Part shown: positions 17,001 through 25,535 of the stretch, piece after piece | How the letters are laid out: every line of letters starts with the position of its first letter | Position numbering within the stretch: position 1 is the first letter of the stretch | NCBI GenBank assembly: GCA_964639245.1 | Contig: CAZXCU010000023.1 | Span: forward strand, 1 to 61,972 | Origin: SB15 sp964639245 | GTDB lineage: Bacteria; Chloroflexota; Anaerolineae; Aggregatilineales; J027 | Length of the DNA stretch: 61,972 bases | Direction: 5' to 3' | Notes under the pieces: generated by a model | Databases searched by the model: none | Told to the model about the DNA's origin: nothing | What the model saw: only the letters and a program-made list of their open reading frames with translations | Position numbers and translations under genes: made by a program

Positions 17001-19508
17001 CGAGAGCCGTTTGAGCAGGCGGTGGAGTAAATTGGGATCGGTTTCTCCCACTGCTTGCCCATAATATTGATACGTCCATGTTTGCCCACGCACATCTTTC
17101 ACGGTGGACAGCAGCGCCTTTGCACCACTAATATTTGTTCCATTACTTTTTTGCGGGGTATAACTCAGTTCGAGATAGCGCCCGGTTGGACTGCCTGTGT
17201 CTAAAGCCGTTGCCGTTTGGTCGCCGACCCGCCAGAGTTTGCCATCATCAAACTGACCCGGCGTATTGCGGTAGCTGAATTTGACCTTGCGTCCATACCC
17301 ATCACTCACTTCGGTTAATTTGCCGTTGGTATGGGTATATGTCCAAATTTCCAACTGCGGCCATTTGCGCTGCTGAATCTCGCCCGCGCTGTTAAAGACC
17401 ACTTCCGTTCCATCGGTGAGTTTGAGGGTGTAATTTCCATACGTGAGGGTCGCATTCGAGCCTTCTAAGGCTTCAAACACGTTGGGTGTGTCGGGATTTT
17501 CGACCAGTTTAAGATTGCTGCCATTCGGCAAGCGTACCTCAATTTCACGCTCAGGGCTGGTGCCAGTCGGAGGCAAGAGTTTGTAGAAATGGTTGTGTGT
17601 CCACCCCAAGCCCATGAAATTAAAGTGACTGTCCGTCTGTTTATCTTCTTGGTAGGTGCGGGTGAATAACAGCGATGCCGCCGGAGACATGACTTCAAGA
17701 TCCGTCTCCATCCAAACTTTTGTCCCATCTCGTAGTAAAATAGGATTACAAGTCGCAGGTTCGGGGGTTGAACAATTGCCAACAGAGGCTTGGTCAACAG
17801 TGTTGGCCTTCATGCAAGTCCCTGCACCAGCCGCACTTGCTCCCGCACCAGCACTGACTAAACCATCACGCCAGCTACCATTGGGATAATGGGCAGGGCG
17901 CGCAGCCGCCTTAGGTCCCGCCACTTTGAAATAGGTGGCGCTGTCTTTCTTTGCGGTTATAGTGAACCCACCATCCGCTGAAAAGGCCACGCCACTTGCC
18001 CCAGACATCCAAATCTCTTTCCCTTTGCCCCCTTGTGCAGGTTCGACAAAATAGACTTGGCTGCCGTTGAACTGGCTATTGCGAATCTCCCAACTGCTGC
18101 CTCCATCTTCTGAGCTAAGCAAGAAAACACCAGCGGCACCATCTACCCGCTCGAAAAAACCAACCATCTTGCGAGCATCGCCGCCGAAGGTTTCTAACTG
18201 GTTGCCATTGCCTTCCACTAACTTGTAGCGAACGCCACCTATAATGGGAGTAATAGGTGTTTCAGGAGCAGCCAGTGTTCTGGTGCTGGTGTTGAAGCGC
18301 ACCTTAAATAAGGTTTGATTATTGATGGGTTGGCTCACGCCGTAGATAAAATATAAATCGTTGAGTTTGGCATTTAATCTTTTGGTCGCCTCAATTTGCA
18401 GATATGGCACACGGAGACATCTTACTTTGGTATTGGTGACAGGAACAGACAAACCTGAAATAGCTTGAAATGTCCCGCTATAAGTTGTCGTCGAATAAAT
18501 CTTATTATCTGCCGCCGCGACATGAACACCTAGAGAAAAATCATCACAGTCGTAGCCTGTATCGCCTTTGTTCAGCCCAACCCCTAAATCGTAAGTTTGA
18601 CTACCTGTAAAATAATAGACCCGTTGATCACCTAATCCATTTGATGAGCCAGTTTCCGTAAAAGGATTAAATCCACGACCATAGATCTTTAAACTTCTGA
18701 TGGTTGCGCTACCAGTCAATGCTAAGTTAACATCTCCTCCATACCCAGACCACGCATCGCCCGTTACAAAGCGAATAGATACGAACGAGGCTATTTCAGG
18801 AGACTCCAAAATAAGACTGCGTGTAAGAATTTCACCATTTGGTGACTCATCTGTTCGATTAAGAATCAGTATCGAATTACCTTCTTTCCATGTAATCCCG
18901 TTGTTATCCCAACAATTATCATTTTGGTCACAATCTAGGCGATCCCCCTCTATATAAGTGTAGCGAATTTCGACCCCTTTAATTAAAAAAGGGGTGGTCT
19001 GTTTTTCAATCCATACGATGTCTTGATAATTCTGAGTACCATTCCCATGGTTAAAGGTATAGTTTTCGCTTCGCCAGTAGCCTAGTGCTGGCTCGTACCG
19101 TCCACGAGCAGGTTCATTGTGTCCCTCATACCAAGCATTTACAAAACCACCATCACTTTGAGAGAAATCAAAAGTATGTTCCCATTCCTGAACCCCACCG
19201 TAGATGCCAACGCCTTTTTTTCCAACTTGGCGCAGTAATTTACCTTCGGAAATGGTCACTTGACGGGTGAAGGGGGATGCAGTTTTCAATTTGCGCTTGC
19301 GCCACAGGCCTTCATCCGTCAGAACATACAGATCAGAGCCAATCGTCAGAAAATCCTTAAATGCAGTTGCCTGTTGAAAGGGTGCGGTTTGGGCAGTGGC
19401 TAGTTCGTCCCAAAGGGGCGTGGCCTTATCAAAGGTGTTCGTTCGCCACACTTTATTATTGCTAATCGTCAAGGCTAATGGCGAGTTGGGGTATTTGACT
19501 TGTGCCAT
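11064..19508 (-). CDS. Giant Rhs/YD-repeat polymorphic toxin with transglycosylase-like tip
   Basis: 2814 aa. Residues 1 to about 580 are a beta-rich N-terminus, partly like BNR/Asp-box propellers (SSEDGGSSWEI, SADGGFT). About 590-780 is the DUF6531-type entry domain (DLEVMSPAASLLFTRTYQ). About 780-2530 are dozens of YD repeats (VYDALGRV, YDYDALGR-like), which form the toxin cocoon, ending in the self-cleavage-type boundary NLNDPTGMI. The tip, about 2535-2814, resembles a lysozyme-like lytic transglycosylase: DPILFGALLETET with a candidate catalytic Glu, WGIPNMQAQIAYMA, and LTVIAYNQGWDN. The tip assignment is tentative. No signal peptide; export route unknown. The tip DNA is far more AT-rich than the core. 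The immunity gene abuts the stop. Confidence 0.85.
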   Translation of the reverse strand: MAQVKYPNSPLALTISNNKVWRTNTFDKATPLWDELATAQTAPFQQATAFKDFLTIGSDLYVLTDEGLWRKRKLKTASPFTRQVTISEGKLLRQVGKKGVGIYGGVQEWEHTFDFSQSDGGFVNAWYEGHNEPARGRYEPALGYWRSENYTFNHGNGTQNYQDIVWIEKQTTPFLIKGVEIRYTYIEGDRLDCDQNDNCWDNNGITWKEGNSILILNRTDESPNGEILTRSLILESPEIASFVSIRFVTGDAWSGYGGDVNLALTGSATIRSLKIYGRGFNPFTETGSSNGLGDQRVYYFTGSQTYDLGVGLNKGDTGYDCDDFSLGVHVAAADNKIYSTTTYSGTFQAISGLSVPVTNTKVRCLRVPYLQIEATKRLNAKLNDLYFIYGVSQPINNQTLFKVRFNTSTRTLAAPETPITPIIGGVRYKLVEGNGNQLETFGGDARKMVGFFERVDGAAGVFLLSSEDGGSSWEIRNSQFNGSQVYFVEPAQGGKGKEIWMSGASGVAFSADGGFTITAKKDSATYFKVAGPKAAARPAHYPNGSWRDGLVSAGAGASAAGAGTCMKANTVDQASVGNCSTPEPATCNPILLRDGTKVWMETDLEVMSPAASLLFTRTYQEDKQTDSHFNFMGLGWTHNHFYKLLPPTGTSPEREIEVRLPNGSNLKLVENPDTPNVFEALEGSNATLTYGNYTLKLTDGTEVVFNSAGEIQQRKWPQLEIWTYTHTNGKLTEVSDGYGRKVKFSYRNTPGQFDDGKLWRVGDQTATALDTGSPTGRYLELSYTPQKSNGTNISGAKALLSTVKDVRGQTWTYQYYGQAVGETDPNLLHRLLKRLSPSVDTTGDGVTDGSLTLEQLLYGSFANGKPTQLTQQRGNGLLSTLYEFPDVANDRLFTQETTAQRTITHHFANDGGEAGIYLYSENPLQQSHQDVLDINYQPTLRVDALGNETLLAWDETGEDLMRATNALGQATEFVYNANHTLQSSIDSEGRKTRYYYEDTTQPRLQTAVKVFNNLAETTLLQWDTWSYDNKGRVLSIKRLNPTNGSTLSEVTRAYYASGSGAGLLQSVTLKDQAPTPDDQTTTYLYDDYGRVVQVNQSSTFGSCAKSRTVYDAAGNVVASICNYENAGAAPTTAAEAIQLRQNTSNPDLNRVTVHEYDALGRRFKTTTEAGTTDALTTLTVYDALGRVIRTIANYNSATSGVTQPFTAAHSAFGHGADNMDNQVTDTVYNQRGQVRKQVDLLGNVTLFGYDEAGRLVKTVRSASQPNYNNDYNGDPSLMNYVPNAQADQDILATNAYNANGSLIKSVDVLGRVSLTGYDALNRVVKTIQNASQPTYDLTLDPDLSDYGVVVAPDQDMFSITDYDVMGQVVRTTDTLGNVTLYGYDALGRQVKVIRNASQPDYDLSNDPALNNYLPSTAADKDILSTSVYDVQGRIFQSTDVNGSVIRVVYDGLGRQVAAVASYVAPSGANADPATWGWDNGQTRWEDNANQPITHGTNNDENSLSQIAYDLEGRVKWTVDTLGRYTFYGYDDLNRRVRVIRNATNLSHNFVTDPDLSSYVPSGGTGGSDENRMTQTIYDAQGRVSTTIDERGNRTFYVYDKLGRQIKTVRNAKDAATLALNPGDGGYVAANDPRSSSYTLSSETDRDLVTRTVYDFAGRVTSTFDPVGRETRREYDLVGRVKKTITNYVNGVFSSAATDEDLISTTVYNKAGQVLSTADTYHTQTQFTYDAAGRRLTVTRAANTPLAVTDYTCYDKAGRVLRVIQHWTGLGEPNAKQPNGDWVFKPFNHGLNHDENRVTEYVRDALGRETKRIDPTGGETLIVYAKDGRVLSTTDPEGAITIQRYDKLRRVRRTVQGFQDNGVDPINWLWSSANNRWENGTGAALVPGTLYDRNQLVDHAYDRAGRRVSQRDARGKLTTYTYDKLDRRTALVNPLNQDWATSYADVNGGYKVTLNDPMNLDTERIFDRAGRLKNLNYLNETPKLTPNVTFTYDRVGNRTKMSEQAASLVRETFYTYDDMNRLTQVDFDTDGDVAIEQSVSYEYDARGLRTKLTMPGNLSVTYTYDERGQLLSLTDWDSQTTTYEYDGAGRPTQEKCSNGFKTCSRYDESGRLRWLQHLSPDELLQEFAFTVDKRGNRTLVREAKSQATPNNLIIPTDDSRINFYKGEWTTAGSYKISDTLTAALAIAFYGKTIMLTFGTGSDYGICDIYLDQTLWNSIDTYAASTGEMTVTISAYNLTGHVLAIHNRREKHPASTGYKLSFKQAEIVGNFYQHTLQHSYDTVSRLKQSAYRLGAAATGATFRQYDFTYDLAGNRTNQTVRLNGAVSSNVNYTYNNFNQLISDGVNNYTYDANGNLTSINGSPAYTWDRANRLLSYGGNSYTYNGSGQRVTQTVGGNVTQYLQDVQPALYKLLSATTGANTTRYVHDPMGIHSQENPDGSWNWMLNDGLGNVRGVIDANVNSVATMQYAPYGEVWDSTGTQPIFKFTGEQTDSNGLIYLRARHLNPNLGVFPSLDVLELANRYWYVVGNPTNLNDPTGMIHENPQNYSSCNSKLKIQSPCDQLGYVNRYQVDPAVVINSANAANIDPILFGALLETETYSFDTRFPASVTVEGNAIWNIINDQPHTPTTWGIPNMQAQIAYMALNQHVFDDEYIGEIASELSVRSYNEAAFGTILWNERGAWEMETLGYWLHEDHTLAIKLAAYHLSDLSKIIMRDLWEEGQIRVGFSNCDSAANCGISIEQLTMLTVIAYNQGWDNTLALFRANRVGTIAWHQGVLNTIEVSAQSGYLKLVTQNLPKVSGCFSLYEFTLPNLRWF

Positions 19509-19562
19509 TTACTATGCTGCTCCACTTATCCCTAAAGAATAGTTCATCCCTAAAACACGATT

Positions 19563-22031
19563 CTAACTGAGTTCAACAACAGCAGTCACATCTACGGTTG
19601 CGCCAATGACATTTTTGAAGGTGGTATGGGTATCCGTGTTCGCGCCTGTCCCATCGCCAAATTGAACCGCAATATCTCTCGTACCGCCTGACCAGCGCCC
19701 CACCACACACGGTTCTTCATAGTTGGTTTCCGCCACCAAGACTTCAAAACCGGCATCTTTGTTTTCAGTTATCCACAAGCCACCGCCTTCAGATTTCATT
19801 TCCCCGCCTGTATAATTTGGCGCACTTCCGTCCGCGCCCCATGAGACATAATCAGCAGAAGAGGCCGCTCGACTGGTGGATAACACCATCCAATAGGTGG
19901 TTGTGGCATTCAAGGCAATATTGGAGAAATCAAAATCAAACCATGCCCACGAGGTTCCCAGTTGCGATTCGCTGAGGGTGGTCGTGGCATTTGCATGAGC
20001 TAAACTGCCACTTGGCTTGCCTGCATTATCAGTCTCAATTCGCAAAGTAAGTGTTCCGGTGGGAGAGCCTGCCTTCTGCAAATATAAGCGAATTTGACGC
20101 AGGAGTTGATTAGCAGACAACTGAAATGACTGGGCAATTTTGTCCCGATTTTCATCCCCAATCAGTTCCATTTCAGAGATGCAGGTGTAAGCCTCCCCGT
20201 TATTGGCAGTAATGTTTATTCGATAGTACCGATAAGCTGTGGTATTGGAAATATCGTAGATATTTTGTCCCGCCCAACTGGTTTGATTAGTTCTTGTATC
20301 TAACACTACCCAATTGGTATTGTCATTTGACCCTTCAAACGTCCAGTTTTTAGGGGAGCGTTGCGGCAGGGTTGCTTGTCCTCTTAACGTGTAACGTATC
20401 ACTACTCGTGGAGTAGAAACCCCAAAATCGTATTTCAACCATGCAGTGGTACTGGCTACCGCCCAAACAGAATTAATATAATCTGTACTGTTGTCAAAGG
20501 CTTGACTGCCGGGATAATTGGGATAATACGCACTCTCACTTGCTGTGCCTGTGCCAGTCAGATCGCTACTACCCAGTTTTCGTAGGTCAACCCGTGAGTC
20601 TATGAAATAGTAGGGGTAACTGAAGACCGAAGAAGTCCCGCCACCACTCATAAAGGCTTTAATGTTACGGCGACGGCCTAATGGGTCTGATGGATGTTGA
20701 AGGGTAACAGTTTCGTTCGCTGCTAACACTTCACGTTTGAGGATTTGCATGGCGCGTGGGGCAAAAAAGACTTCACTGGCACTCAATGCAATCCCCAAGG
20801 GCAGAATAATTTTTTGCCCTGTTCCAGCCAACACAGTCGGACGCGATTGAGTCACTTGTCCGGGGGTGGTACTGGCATAGATAGGCGCACCGATGGTTAA
20901 ACCTGCAAGGCCACTCAAGCGCCCCAGCAGGGTAATTTCCCCTTGATTGTTCGTAGCAATCCCAGCGATGGCAGTCACGATTCCAATTTGGTCACTGATT
21001 TTGATTGGAATAGCATCAATATCGACTTTGTACCATTTGTTATCATTTTTTAGATATACCACATCTCGCAGGACGAGGGTTTCTCCCGCCGTTCCCGTGG
21101 TGGTTAATGAGGCACTCCCTGCTGGTGTTCCCCCGGAGCTTAAGAGCATTTCAAGGCCAGCGTCGTTCACCGCATACAAGCTACCATTGGATTTGGGGAA
21201 AATGAACACTGTCCCATCGGGTGCATCCATAGGCAGTGTAGGTGGAACACGCAGTTGAAGCAAATCACCAATATGTACTCGGCCATAACCTGTGTGAAGG
21301 GCATAATTGTTTGCCCCTTGTGTTACATCGGCAACTTTCACCCCATAGAGGTTATTGATGGTGCCTTGGTTGGTCGCTGCTTCTACTTCTACGCCAACCG
21401 CATCGACAATGGTTGCGCCGCTCTGGTTGTGGATTTTCGTTTTGACTCCGGCCGCTTTGGATAAGTAAGCACTGGGTTCGTTAGTCACCGTCGCTTTGAG
21501 ACCCGATAATTGTCCGACGGGTACACCACTTGTCCCCGATTGATTAACCCCTTCAAAGTCGCCCGCCCGCAAATCTGCATTGGTTGAGTTGCCAGGATTA
21601 GTGCCATTAGTATTGCTATGTGTAAATTTAGTTCTTAATGCCGCATGAACGCTGCTAATGATTCCTCCCTCGCCTTTGAGTTCAAGTTCATGCACAATCC
21701 ATGCCACTGCTTGACTGAGTGCGCCACGAATAATCCCGCGTGACTGCCAGCCTTGTTTCACTGTTCCCACAGGAGGATTATTGGGAATATCCTTATTTGC
21801 TTCGAGTATCGCACTGGGAGTGCCAAGCGTAAGATTACCCCCGATGCGTAAACGACCTTCGGGAACCACTTGAGCTAAAGGTGTACCATCTGATTTTTGC
21901 CACTCTTGAAGGGCTTTGGTTTGGCCTGACTGTTCCTGTACCACAATTTGAGGCTGTTGAGTTTGGGATGCGCCGCCGGGAACTTTGAGTTGGTCGTTGA
22001 CAATGACTGGTTCGTTAAATGTTTGGGTCAT
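19563..22031 (-). CDS. Fibre-like protein with discoidin and choice-of-anchor domains
   Basis: 822 aa. The N-terminal 260 residues resemble phage tail-fibre sequence (VNDQLKVPGG, GRLRIGGNLTLG, NNYALHTGYGRVHIGDLLQL). About 480-630 is a discoidin (F5/8 type C) carbohydrate-binding domain (SAYYPNYPGSQAFDN, WLKYDFG, ENRDKIAQ downstream). About 635-775 is a jelly-roll choice-of-anchor type module (SFQLSANQLLRQIRLYL, WAWFDFDFSNIALN, TYWMVLS). Probably a surface adhesin or fibre. It is 54 bases upstream of the Rhs gene in the same direction, so it may help target or display the toxin. Confidence 0.65.
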   Translation of the reverse strand: MTQTFNEPVIVNDQLKVPGGASQTQQPQIVVQEQSGQTKALQEWQKSDGTPLAQVVPEGRLRIGGNLTLGTPSAILEANKDIPNNPPVGTVKQGWQSRGIIRGALSQAVAWIVHELELKGEGGIISSVHAALRTKFTHSNTNGTNPGNSTNADLRAGDFEGVNQSGTSGVPVGQLSGLKATVTNEPSAYLSKAAGVKTKIHNQSGATIVDAVGVEVEAATNQGTINNLYGVKVADVTQGANNYALHTGYGRVHIGDLLQLRVPPTLPMDAPDGTVFIFPKSNGSLYAVNDAGLEMLLSSGGTPAGSASLTTTGTAGETLVLRDVVYLKNDNKWYKVDIDAIPIKISDQIGIVTAIAGIATNNQGEITLLGRLSGLAGLTIGAPIYASTTPGQVTQSRPTVLAGTGQKIILPLGIALSASEVFFAPRAMQILKREVLAANETVTLQHPSDPLGRRRNIKAFMSGGGTSSVFSYPYYFIDSRVDLRKLGSSDLTGTGTASESAYYPNYPGSQAFDNSTDYINSVWAVASTTAWLKYDFGVSTPRVVIRYTLRGQATLPQRSPKNWTFEGSNDNTNWVVLDTRTNQTSWAGQNIYDISNTTAYRYYRINITANNGEAYTCISEMELIGDENRDKIAQSFQLSANQLLRQIRLYLQKAGSPTGTLTLRIETDNAGKPSGSLAHANATTTLSESQLGTSWAWFDFDFSNIALNATTTYWMVLSTSRAASSADYVSWGADGSAPNYTGGEMKSEGGGLWITENKDAGFEVLVAETNYEEPCVVGRWSGGTRDIAVQFGDGTGANTDTHTTFKNVIGATVDVTAVVELS

Positions 22032-22078
22032 CTTATGTGGCTCTTTTCAAGTTAATTTTTCTGATACATCAAAACAGC

Positions 22079-22456
22079 TTAGCGTTTCTTCTGATTAGAA
22101 CTATTGGTCTTCTCATTTGCTAATTCTTGTCGAATGAGCAAGATTTGTTTAACGACCCATTCCCACCGTTCCGACTCGGTTTTATTTGCCAATCCTTGAG
22201 CAAATGCTTTCAATGCCTCCATATCTCCGGCGGATTTGAAAGCCTGTAGCCGTGCCTGCTCTTGTTCAGAGATGGGTTGACCTGCTTGCCACATCGTTTC
22301 CGGGGTGAAGTTGTTGGAGAGGTAGGTTTGCGCGTCGCTTTCGTGAGGCACAAAGGCTGCTTCAAAACGTCGATTCTGTCCCCCATTTTCAACAAGAACG
22401 AACACACTCTTGGTTTTTAGTCCGGTTGTCTGCTCCCGTTCAATGTGCCAATCCAT
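22079..22456 (-). CDS. Small hypothetical protein upstream of fibre gene
   Basis: 125 aa, soluble. The N-terminal half looks beta-stranded (SVFVLVENGGQNRRFEAAFVP) and the C-terminal half helical and charged, ending in NEKTNSSNQKKR. Position before a long fibre-like gene and this two-part build resemble a tail-assembly chaperone, but that is only analogy. The start ATG 22456 has AAAGGTAGG just upstream. First gene of the minus-strand Rhs operon. Confidence 0.55.
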   Translation of the reverse strand: MDWHIEREQTTGLKTKSVFVLVENGGQNRRFEAAFVPHESDAQTYLSNNFTPETMWQAGQPISEQEQARLQAFKSAGDMEALKAFAQGLANKTESERWEWVVKQILLIRQELANEKTNSSNQKKR

Positions 22457-22800
22457 GAATACCTACCTTTAGAAATCTAGGGGTGCGTTGAAAGATAAGT
22501 GAAAGCCTAGGAAAGTACGTCCCTATCTGACAACGAAGTTAATCGTAAGTTAAAGCCTACAACTCTTTAACTATTGCCTAAAGCGCCGGTTGTGCTTGAC
22601 GCTTGCTCTACGCTTCCATTAAGAAAACATGACATTTATCTGACTTTCACTAAGCAGATTAATGACATGATAGTCGCTTACAGTAGCGTCAGTATTAGTT
22701 GCATAAAAACGTTCGTTTTTAATGCTACTTTTCTTCACTGAAAACGGCTGTTATTATGATAATAATTATTATATACCACTACATTTTCAATTAATCTTAT
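22457..22800. other. Intergenic region with AT-rich hairpin
   Basis: The region between the divergent Rhs operon and the resolvase gene. No gene seen. A hairpin GCAT-AAAAACG / CGTTTTT-AATGC lies at 22701-22725 with a 2-base loop and one bulge; it could be a resolvase binding site or a terminator. An AT-only tract at about 22755-22785 probably contains the resolvase promoter. The resolvase start at 22801 has no Shine-Dalgarno. Confidence 0.35.
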
Positions 22801-23440
22801 ATGAATGACCACTACACTTTTGCTTATCTTCGGGTTTCTACTGCCGAACAAGACCTTGAAAAAAACAAATTCGACATTCTGCAACTTGCCAATGAAAAAG
22901 GATTGGGGCAAGTGCAATGGGTTGAAGAAAAAATAAGCGGCAGAGTTCATTGGAAAAAACGAGCGGTTGGACAAATCCTTGAACAAGCACAAGCCGGGGA
23001 TACCCTCATTGTGAGTGAATTCTCCCGCTTAGGGCGTTCGATGCTGGAATGTATGGAAATTCTCTCAATTGCGTTCCAAAAGGAAATCCAAATATTCGCC
23101 GTCAAAGGCAATTGGCAGTTAGATAATTCGCTTCAATCTAAAATCATGGCAATGGCATTTTCGATAGCTGCTGAGATAGAACGCGATTTGATAAGCCAGC
23201 GCACTAAAGAAGCGTTAGCTGCAAGGAAAAAAGCGGGAGTGACACTTGGTAGGTAGACCGAAAGGAGTGGGAAAAAGCAAGCTAGATCCATATCATCCTG
23301 AGATTGAAGCACTACTTGCTCATGGTTCAACTCAGAAATTTATAGCGAAGCGTTACAACACTACCGAAAGTAATTTTAGTAGGTGGCGGAAGAAACACAA
23401 GGACACCAGTAATTTTATAAAGGTAATTACAAAATCCTAA
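22801..23440 (+). pseudogene. Serine resolvase broken by a 4-bp duplication
   Basis: Two ORFs together make one small serine recombinase of about 210 aa. The first (22801-23256) has the catalytic YLRVSTAEQ, SEFSRLGRSM and EIERDLISQRTKEAL motifs. It stops right after VTLGR at a TAG created where GGTA is duplicated (23248-23251 and 23252-23255). Removing one copy restores the frame to GRPKGVGKSKLD and the C-terminal helix-turn-helix QKFIAKRYNTTESNFSRW encoded by 23246-23440. Without its DNA-binding domain the product is unlikely to recombine DNA. It may once have inverted or resolved part of this element. Confidence 0.8.
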
Positions 23441-23499
23441 AATTCCTAGACAAAAATATCCATTTTTAGGCAGAGTAAATTTACTCAATCATATATTCA

Positions 23500-24018
23500 T
23501 TATTTCGTTTCTGCATCTTTATTTGGAAACAAATGAGTAATTAATTGGTCATAATGTTCCTTGAAAATAATTTCTTTTTCATTAAATAATTGATATATTT
23601 CAAAGGCATCTACAAACTCAATCTGTGGGTGATGAAATTTAATTAGTTCAGCAACAATTCTTTGAGATAATTTCTTTTTCATATCTCTTTCAATAGTTGA
23701 TACATTATCGCTTTGAGGTATTACTTGATCAAGCTTAGCTGGCTCTTTTGTTAATTCTTTGACTTTACCTATATTTCTGCTAAATGAAATTACAGTCCAT
23801 ATCAATATTAATATAAGAGGAATAGTGATACTAGCAAAGAGGACACGTCCTAGAGGATATAAAGACAGATTTATTATAGGAATTTTTTCAGCAGCCGTAA
23901 AAATAGCGAAGATAAGAGTAATAAGACTCAGGAAAGCTACACTTCCCATAGTTGGATCAGTAAAGATATGATTAACTATGGCATTTCCAATTTTCTCATC
24001 TGATTTTGACTCAGGCAA
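23500..24018 (-). CDS. Two-helix membrane protein, unrecognised (operon gene 5)
   Basis: 172 aa. Two membrane segments lie at about 26-45 (VAFLSLITLIFAIFTA) and 57-80 (VLFASITIPLILILIWTVISF), followed by a cytosolic charged C-terminal domain (KKKLSQRIVAELIKFHHPQ, EIYQLFNEKEIIFKEHYDQL). It is the last gene of a compact minus-strand operon of five unrecognised proteins and starts six bases after the previous gene. Probably the membrane component of that system. Confidence 0.5.
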   Translation of the reverse strand: MPESKSDEKIGNAIVNHIFTDPTMGSVAFLSLITLIFAIFTAAEKIPIINLSLYPLGRVLFASITIPLILILIWTVISFSRNIGKVKELTKEPAKLDQVIPQSDNVSTIERDMKKKLSQRIVAELIKFHHPQIEFVDAFEIYQLFNEKEIIFKEHYDQLITHLFPNKDAETK

Positions 24019-24024
24019 AGTTTC

Positions 24025-24579
24025 TCACCTCTTCTCAGTTTGTGCTTCGATATTATCAAGCGATTTGGCAGCTTTCACAAGATGTGGATAAAGAGATGTC
24101 GTGGTTTCCTCTGGAAAGAAAGATTGCGGCAATTTCTTAAGAAAGTATTTTAAGTTACAGGTAGCATGAACAAAACTCATCTTAGGCGAGTCTTCGGTAA
24201 CTCGCTCGTCAGTCCAACGTGCAAGTGCGAAATATTTTTCTTTTCCTTCAATTTCTACTTTTGTACCAGTTGCAGTAAACGAAGTATCATCGTTAGAAAA
24301 TAGCGTTACGAGAAACTCTTCAAATTCCGGTGCGCTAAAATCTTTCACCTCTTTAACAAAAGCTATATAAATAGCCCTTCTTTTATATAGAATTACAATG
24401 ACTGGAATTTTGATTTTGCGCTTTGGGGAACTACTGAAAGGAAAACGAAACGTAAAATTAGGTTTGGGAGTATTCTGCCCATCAACTGAAACTATTTCAT
24501 GTTGCTGCTTACAATATTCATAGATTTCACACAAAATAGGATCTTCTACTCTTGCAGCAGCCGGGTAGGAGTCTAGCAT
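24025..24579 (-). CDS. Hypothetical protein (operon gene 4)
   Basis: 184 aa, soluble. The middle is beta-rich (KIKIPVIVILYKRRAIYIAFVKEV) with an acidic helix (APEFEEFLVTLF) and EGKEKYFALARWTDERV. No family recognised. It lies 105 bases after gene 3 and six bases before the two-helix membrane protein gene, with the same AT-rich composition, so it belongs to the same unit. Confidence 0.5.
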   Translation of the reverse strand: MLDSYPAAARVEDPILCEIYEYCKQQHEIVSVDGQNTPKPNFTFRFPFSSSPKRKIKIPVIVILYKRRAIYIAFVKEVKDFSAPEFEEFLVTLFSNDDTSFTATGTKVEIEGKEKYFALARWTDERVTEDSPKMSFVHATCNLKYFLKKLPQSFFPEETTTSLYPHLVKAAKSLDNIEAQTEKR

Positions 24580-24684
24580 AACTTATATCCCAATGACTAC
24601 TTGAATTTCTAACAATATACACTAATTTTCGCAATTGTGTTATAAATGCTTTAGATCTGGAGATATTGTTTGTTTTTTCTTCCT

Positions 24685-25188
24685 TTATGAGGGTATCAAA
24701 TGAGCGATTTTTACAATAACTTCTGCTATATCAAATGTATTTTCATCCTTTGGATCTTCTATCAATTCTTGCCCATATAAAAGTGCTTCTGTGCTTTCTA
24801 ACCACTTTTCGTGTTCAATAAACTCCTTTTGCTCTTTATTAAGTTCTACTCTTTCATTCTCTAAAATACCCTTCTCTTTCTGTTTTTGCCAAACACCAAG
24901 CGTAACGTCAAGTTCTAATTGAGGAGGACTTTGCTTTAGGACTTTCGCTATAGTTTGATTTATTGTGGACTCTTGCTCTTTCATAATCGAGTTGTAATCA
25001 AGCATAGCCTGATAAGCAGTAACTAGGATTTCATGCTCTTGTCTAAGGTGATTATTGCGGCTAATATAAACAAGGATTTTTAATATGTCAATTACTAGGT
25101 TGACCAAGGCCTCATCAACTGTTTCTGGATCAAACATAGACTTTTTTAAGAACTTTGAAATGGGTGCGGTAAGTTTGTTATAGTTCAT
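24685..25188 (-). CDS. Helical hypothetical protein (operon gene 3)
   Basis: 167 aa, almost entirely helical with a highly charged central stretch (QKQKEKGILENERVELNKEQ) that may be a coiled coil. The N-terminal part (DEALVNLVIDILKILVYIS) is amphipathic rather than membrane-spanning. No family recognised. It starts 15 bases after gene 2. Confidence 0.5.
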   Translation of the reverse strand: MNYNKLTAPISKFLKKSMFDPETVDEALVNLVIDILKILVYISRNNHLRQEHEILVTAYQAMLDYNSIMKEQESTINQTIAKVLKQSPPQLELDVTLGVWQKQKEKGILENERVELNKEQKEFIEHEKWLESTEALLYGQELIEDPKDENTFDIAEVIVKIAHLIPS

Positions 25189-25203
25189 CTCTAACTTTCC
25201 TAA

Positions 25204-25512
25204 CTATAAAACTTCTGGCAAGACAAGGAGAATATCGAAAAGTTCATTTACTTGCTCTGATGAAATTTTTTGTTCCGTTTCTGGCGGATAAATAAATTCA
25301 TAGAGGTCGAATTCATCTCCTAGCTCCCTTTCATCAATAACTTTGTACCTCAAGTTATTGCCTTTTAGCGTAAGTATTCCAGACCGCAAGGGAGAAGCCT
25401 TTGAAAGTACACTGACATTTACCGGAAGTGAATATTTACCACTCTGTTGTTTAACAAGAGCGGTCAGGACTCTTACACGTCCGCTTTCATTAGATGAGCT
25501 TATCTTGAACAT
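25204..25512 (-). CDS. Small beta-rich hypothetical protein (operon gene 2)
   Basis: 102 aa. Alternating strands (RVRVLTALVKQQSG, YSLPVNVSVLS, GILTLKGNNLRYKVIDE) with a short C-terminal helix. Could be a small barrel or sandwich adaptor. No family recognised. It starts 23 bases after the 312-aa gene and ends 15 bases before the helical protein gene, so it is tightly packed in the operon. Confidence 0.5.
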   Translation of the reverse strand: MFKISSSNESGRVRVLTALVKQQSGKYSLPVNVSVLSKASPLRSGILTLKGNNLRYKVIDERELGDEFDLYEFIYPPETEQKISSEQVNELFDILLVLPEVL

Positions 25513-25535
25513 GAATGTATGTTCGTCTCTTTCTA

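Noticed and set aside
23240..23262. Programmed frameshift in the resolvase
   Set aside because: No slippery heptamer or stimulatory structure; a simple GGTA duplication explains the break.
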